DNA of 22,741 bases. Origin: Gnetum montanum. Its lineage: Eukaryota > Streptophyta > Gnetopsida > Gnetales > Gnetaceae. The position numbers were made by a program, and so were the translations under genes. The stretch is taken from contig MNCI01022616.1 of the NCBI GenBank assembly GCA_015680685.1, positions 304,799-327,539 on the forward strand. Direction: 5' to 3'. The notes under the pieces were generated by a model. The model saw only the letters and a program-made list of their open reading frames with translations, did not search any database and had not been told where the DNA came from. Positions within the stretch are counted from its first letter, which is position 1, and every line of letters begins with the position of its first letter. This document shows, one piece after another, positions 19,765 through 22,741 of this stretch.

Positions 19765-20079
19765 TTACGCTTATTCACGCTGCATACACAGCCGCACGTG
19801 ATGAAGCGTAAATGATGTCTAGTTTGGCGACGTAATACGCTATGATAAGCTACGTTGCGTGATGAGCGTAAGGTGAACAATCACACTTTCTTGGACTTTG
19901 CCTTTGGCTATTTTGGAGCTTATTACGCTACCGTGCGTAACAGAGCGTAAATCTGGCCTTGAACAAAAGACTTAGCAGAATATATAGGAAGTTGCATATT
20001 ACACTGCTCAAGCTTCTTCCTATGCCAAAGTAACAATCACGCTAAGAGCCATTATGCAGCGTCGCGTGGTATAGCGTAA
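19765..20079. repeat. ACGCT/AGCGT dyads in U3 of LTR B
   Basis: There are four pairs: TTACGCTT/AAGCGTAA (19765-19811), TACGCT/AGCGTA (19836-19870), TTACGCT/AGCGTAA (19923-19950) and ACGCTA/TAGCGT (20039-20077). The arms are perfect, with loops of 14 to 31 nt. They occupy the same U3 interval as the 25-bp dyads of LTR A, whose arms share the ACGCT-type word. Confidence 0.75.
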
Positions 20080-20186
20080 ACAGAGAAAACACAGTAAGAG
20101 TAGAAATCTGTGCATGAAGTTCAAGACTTGATGCTACGCGCCTCTTGGTGTTGCCCTATCTTGTTCTCCCTTCTGGATTTCTAACA

Positions 20187-20199
20187 TGCGCCCCTGCTT
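20187..20199 (-). other. Candidate polypurine tract of element B
   Basis: On the minus strand AAGCAGGGGCGCA abuts the LTR start TGTTAG. A purine-rich run here primes plus-strand DNA in LTR elements. It has three pyrimidines, so it is a weak tract. Confidence 0.45.
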
Positions 20200-21360
20200 G
20201 AATTGCGAATCTTTGCCTGAGGCTGACTCACAATTTTTCATGGTCTTTCAATGGCCCCTCTTTGTTGACGGTTGGAGGGGTTGCCCGAAAGACGTCGACA
20301 AAGAATACGAAACACCGGATTGGTAGAAGCAAGAACAGTATCCATCCATGGCTACTCAAGTGTTGCCCTGTCAATATGGAAGAGTGAAGCTGGAGGGAAT
20401 GGGAGATAGAATGGCATGGTGGGAAACGGTTTCAAGGAAGATGTAAAATGAGTCAGGATGGTAGGAGTACGGAATACGCTTACTGCACGCACAGAAATGT
20501 ACGCACATCTATGTTGACAGGAATGCTTTCAGATGAGCGTAGCACGTCAGCCTGAGATCTCTTTGTCACTGATTATAGCAAGAATGCTTGCAAAAGGAGC
20601 ATGGCGCATCACTTCTGCGATATCTCTACTAGTGTGCGTGCGGAAAATGGATACTTACGTATGGAGGTTCTACGTATGGAAAGCGGGTGGTGGGGATTAA
20701 AGGAGATAAGAGCTAAGGGTAGGATTATGAGGGGCATAGGCGTGTAGCTCGAAGTGGTCGGGCAAACCTGAGCAGCCATCTCAGAACGCTGTTGTTCTTC
20801 ACCGCTTAGATGAACGCACCTTTGAACCACATCCTCGAAGCAAGTAACCTGTAACCACAGAAGAAAACAGAGGATACCAGTGCTCGTGCGAACAAGAGGC
20901 GAGATTGTGGAAAGGCGCGCCGTTTGATGCGAGATAGGATGATTGGACCACGAAGAAGGAGCTGGAGCATGAGGGTGGAACCACCAATTCTAACGATTGG
21001 CCCAGCATATCTTCACCAAAAGATATCAGACACAGTGCACCTAGCTGGTTAGGCAAGGAACCAGCAAGATAAATTTGCGAAGCCAGCGTTCGATAGCGAT
21101 GATCGGTGGAGGTTCCCGAGGTCATTGTCAACGAGGATTTCATCGGGGCTCCGGCTGGTGAGACTAAACCCTCAGAGGTGCCACCACTACAGTGGGCGTA
21201 GCAATGGCATCTCTGAGGGATCAGTAAGATGCGTTTCATCTCGTCCGAGGAATCAGTAGGATGCCAGTGGGGTGGTAACACTGGGGCTGTCCCAGTATCC
21301 CACCTCGTTGATCATGCAGCCATACAGAGATGATCACGCTCGCTTGATGGACATGGCAGC
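20200..21360 (-). other. Post-pol spacer of element B
   Basis: This non-coding-looking spacer lies between the dyad array and the polypurine tract. A 160-codon minus-strand frame (20799-21281) has no domain or bias that marks it as a gene. A pseudoknot-like pair of inverted repeats lies at 20243-20303. No plus-strand ORF like the one beside element A is seen. Confidence 0.45.
20243..20303. repeat. Interlocked inverted repeats (pseudoknot-like)
   Basis: Stem 1 pairs GTCTTTC (20243) with GAAAGAC (20287-20293) and CCCCTC (20255) with GAGGGG (20275-20280). Stem 2 pairs TTTGTTGAC (20261-20269), inside the loop of stem 1, with GTCGACAAA (20294-20302) directly after it. This is the order of an H-type pseudoknot. 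Confidence 0.5.
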
Positions 21361-21381
21361 AGTCTGTAAGTCCCAATTTTA

Positions 21382-21891
21382 AGTCTTGGTAGACTGTCGT
21401 TGCTGGTTTTAAGTCTCACCAGACCGTGGTTCCAGTTTAAAGTCCGGGCAGATCGAGAAATGCTAGTTTTACGTCGTAGCGGATGGTGGCAAGGCTGATT
21501 TATGGTCTCAGCAGACCGTGCTGTGGATGTCAGTTTCATGTCATGACCCAGGGACAAATCTGTGCTGGTTTTAAGTCTCAGCAGATGGCTACTTACCTGT
21601 GCCAGTTTAGCGTCGTGGCGGATGCGTGTAAAAGATTCCAGTTTTTCATCTTGGCAGACCTGTATAACATTGCCAGTTTTACATCGTAGCGGATGATTGA
21701 AACCTGCCAGTTTAGCATCGTAGTGGACGAATATTGCCAGTTTAGCGTCATGGCGGATGCGTGCTAGGAATGCCAGTTTTATGTCGTAGCAGACGGATAT
21801 TGCCAGTTTAGCGTCGTGGCGGACGCGTGCTAGGAATGCCAGTTTTACGTCATAGCGGACGGTCAGTGCCAGTTTAGCGTCGTAGCGGACG
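21382..21891. repeat. Array of 4-N6-4 spaced dyads downstream of pol
   Basis: Sixteen units have cores starting at 21382, 21412, 21441, 21472, 21504, 21539, 21574, 21611, 21647, 21682, 21716, 21746, 21782, 21812, 21848 and 21878. Most open with TGCCAGTTT(T)A. The core is a 4-bp half-site, 6 nt, then the matching half-site: AGTC/GACT, GGTC/GACC, CATC/GATG or CGTC/GACG in the perfect units. The six units nearest pol alternate 30 and 36 bp apart, a 66-bp dimer. Confidence 0.9.
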
Positions 21892-21928
21892 TGTATTTCC
21901 ATACCTATTGTTGACACCATAGATGCTA

Positions 21929-22741
21929 TTAAATGTAATAGCGCTTCAGATATACATGATTTACAGGATTTGATAATTCATTACCATTGACGTCTGCTAA
22001 CTTGAATGCCCCGTTGCTGTATACGTCGACCACCAAGAAAGGGCCTTCCTAGTTTGCAGAGAATTTGCTTACTGGTTTATGCACAGCCTTGAGAACTAGA
22101 TCTGCTTTCTTGATCGGGCGCTGTTGAAGGTTGTGGCGATGTTTCTGTCGTTGTTTGTCTTGATATCTTTCAATCGTGTCAAGTGCCTATATCTGCTTCT
22201 CTTCGACTGAATCCAGATCTGCGATTCGAGACTCGGTGTGTTGAGTCTCATTTATAACCGTGGAGAGGACCATTCTCAGAGAAAGGATTTGCAACTCGAG
22301 AGGCAGAACTGCTTCAGACCCGTAAACAAGGCTATAGGGCGTACTACCTGTAGCCGTCCTACACGTAGTACGATACGCCCATAGCACATAGAGGATTTGT
22401 TCGTGCCACCGCCTTTTTTTTCCGTCGAGCATTTTTTTGAGCAGATTGATGTTCACTTTGTTTGTTGATTTAGCTTGACCATTCGCTTGCGGGTAATAGG
22501 GAGAGGAAAAGGATTGTCTAATGCCCAAGTTATCATAGAAGGATTTGGTTTCTGTGCTACTAAACTGTGGCCCATTGTCGGTCACTATAGTCATTGGGAG
22601 ACCAAATCTGGTTACTATGTTGTCCAGGATAAAATGGCAAATCTGCTGAGATGTGATCTTCCGCAGGGGCATAGCCTCTACCCACTTTGTAAAATACTTA
22701 GTAGCGGTAATAATGAAACTATGACCCGTGGAAGACTTCAG
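21929..22741 (-). pseudogene. Integrase, C-terminal part, element B (partial)
   Basis: The minus-strand frame enters from beyond the window with TKYFTKWVEAMPLRKI, then IVTDNGPQFSS (second catalytic Asp), YYPQANGQAK, a WAYRTTCRTATG stretch typical of plant Ty3/gypsy integrase, and a C-terminal DNA-binding part (PIKKADLVLKAV; EGPFLVVDVYSNGAFKLADV). Integrase inserts the element DNA into the chromosome. The Glu expected 35 residues after that Asp is Lys (codon 22469-22471), which would abolish catalysis. TAG stops at 22187-22189 and 22049-22051 also break it; otherwise one frame holds to the TAA at 21929-21931. The HHCC region and first catalytic Asp lie outside the window. Confidence 0.9.

Larger units (their letters stand above)
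18884..20186 (-). mobile_element. 3' LTR of element B (about 1.3 kb)
   Basis: The upper edge is TTTCTAACA (20186), so the element strand starts TGTTAGAAATCC directly after a purine-rich AAGCAGGGGCGCA. The lower edge is TGTAACGATGG (18884), aligned with LTR A's edge. Integrase lies upstream in element direction, so this is the 3' LTR. U3 (19585-20186) holds a perfect hairpin and four ACGCT/AGCGT dyads; the TATA box is at 19577-19584. CpG is well kept, unlike LTR A, consistent with a younger copy. The bases beyond the edge are CTACA. Confidence 0.7.

Noticed and set aside
20799-21281. 160-codon minus-strand open frame in the element B spacer
   Set aside because: No domain, repeat or conserved pattern is visible, and it lies between array and polypurine tract, where non-coding sequence is expected.
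21382-21891. CRISPR-like array: regular 30-37 bp spacing with palindromic repeats
   Set aside because: There are no unique spacers; the whole unit is repeated and degenerate, the setting is a plant retrotransposon, and no cas genes are present.
22660-22741. Loss of the first catalytic Asp of integrase at TKYFTKW
   Set aside because: That position is not the catalytic Asp; the first one lies upstream in the DFIGPL-type motif, outside the window.
1-22741. tRNA or rRNA genes
   Set aside because: No cloverleaf boxes or rRNA cores were seen; the two tRNA-like stretches are short retroelement primer sites.

Overview
The window looks like nuclear DNA from a repeat-rich seed plant. It holds nested, decayed LTR retrotransposons and no intact gene. 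The evidence for a plant is the set of Ty3/gypsy gag, protease, RT and integrase remains of plant type, a primer-binding site matching plant tRNA-Asp, a Copia-type tRNA-iMet primer site, LTR promoters with TATAAATA cores, and a GTAAGT...AG spliced gene fossil. Old elements that decay mostly by C-to-T changes suggest a large genome with slow DNA removal, such as a conifer, but the sequence alone does not fix the species.

Layout. 1-800: no element recognised, apart from an exon-like scrap on the minus strand near 147-352. 800-2480: an LTR-like promoter region on the plus strand, with dyads, a 38-bp triplicate and a TATA box. 2610-3330: a plus-strand gag C-terminal fragment. 3335-3440: a scrap of LTR U3. 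3494-5185: a three-exon plus-strand gene fossil. 5335-5650: an array of spaced dyads. 5790-11284: element A (minus strand), consisting of protease, gag, primer site and 5' LTR, with RT, RNase H and integrase missing. 11470-16860: element C (minus strand), consisting of RT, protease, gag, a tRNA-Asp primer site and an 894-bp 5' LTR, apparently broken by A. 16861-17530: AT-rich DNA. 17530-18010: the end of a Copia LTR plus its primer site. 18010-18880: unassigned. 18884-22741: the 3' end of element B (minus strand), consisting of LTR, polypurine tract, spacer, dyad array and integrase C-terminal half. B is related to A by its LTR and is the least decayed.

Together, A and B suggest one Tat-like Ty3/gypsy lineage. 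Its inferred order is LTR - gag - protease - RT - integrase - dyad array - (in A) an antisense spliced ORF - LTR. The most unusual signals are the post-pol arrays, which have different half-site sequences (GGCC in A, CGTC/GACG and variants in B) but the same 4-N6-4 symmetry; a 25-bp dyad repeated five times in LTR A; the spliced ORF with stops but no frameshift across its main exon; and three integrase lesions in B that all fit C-to-T change at CAG sites.
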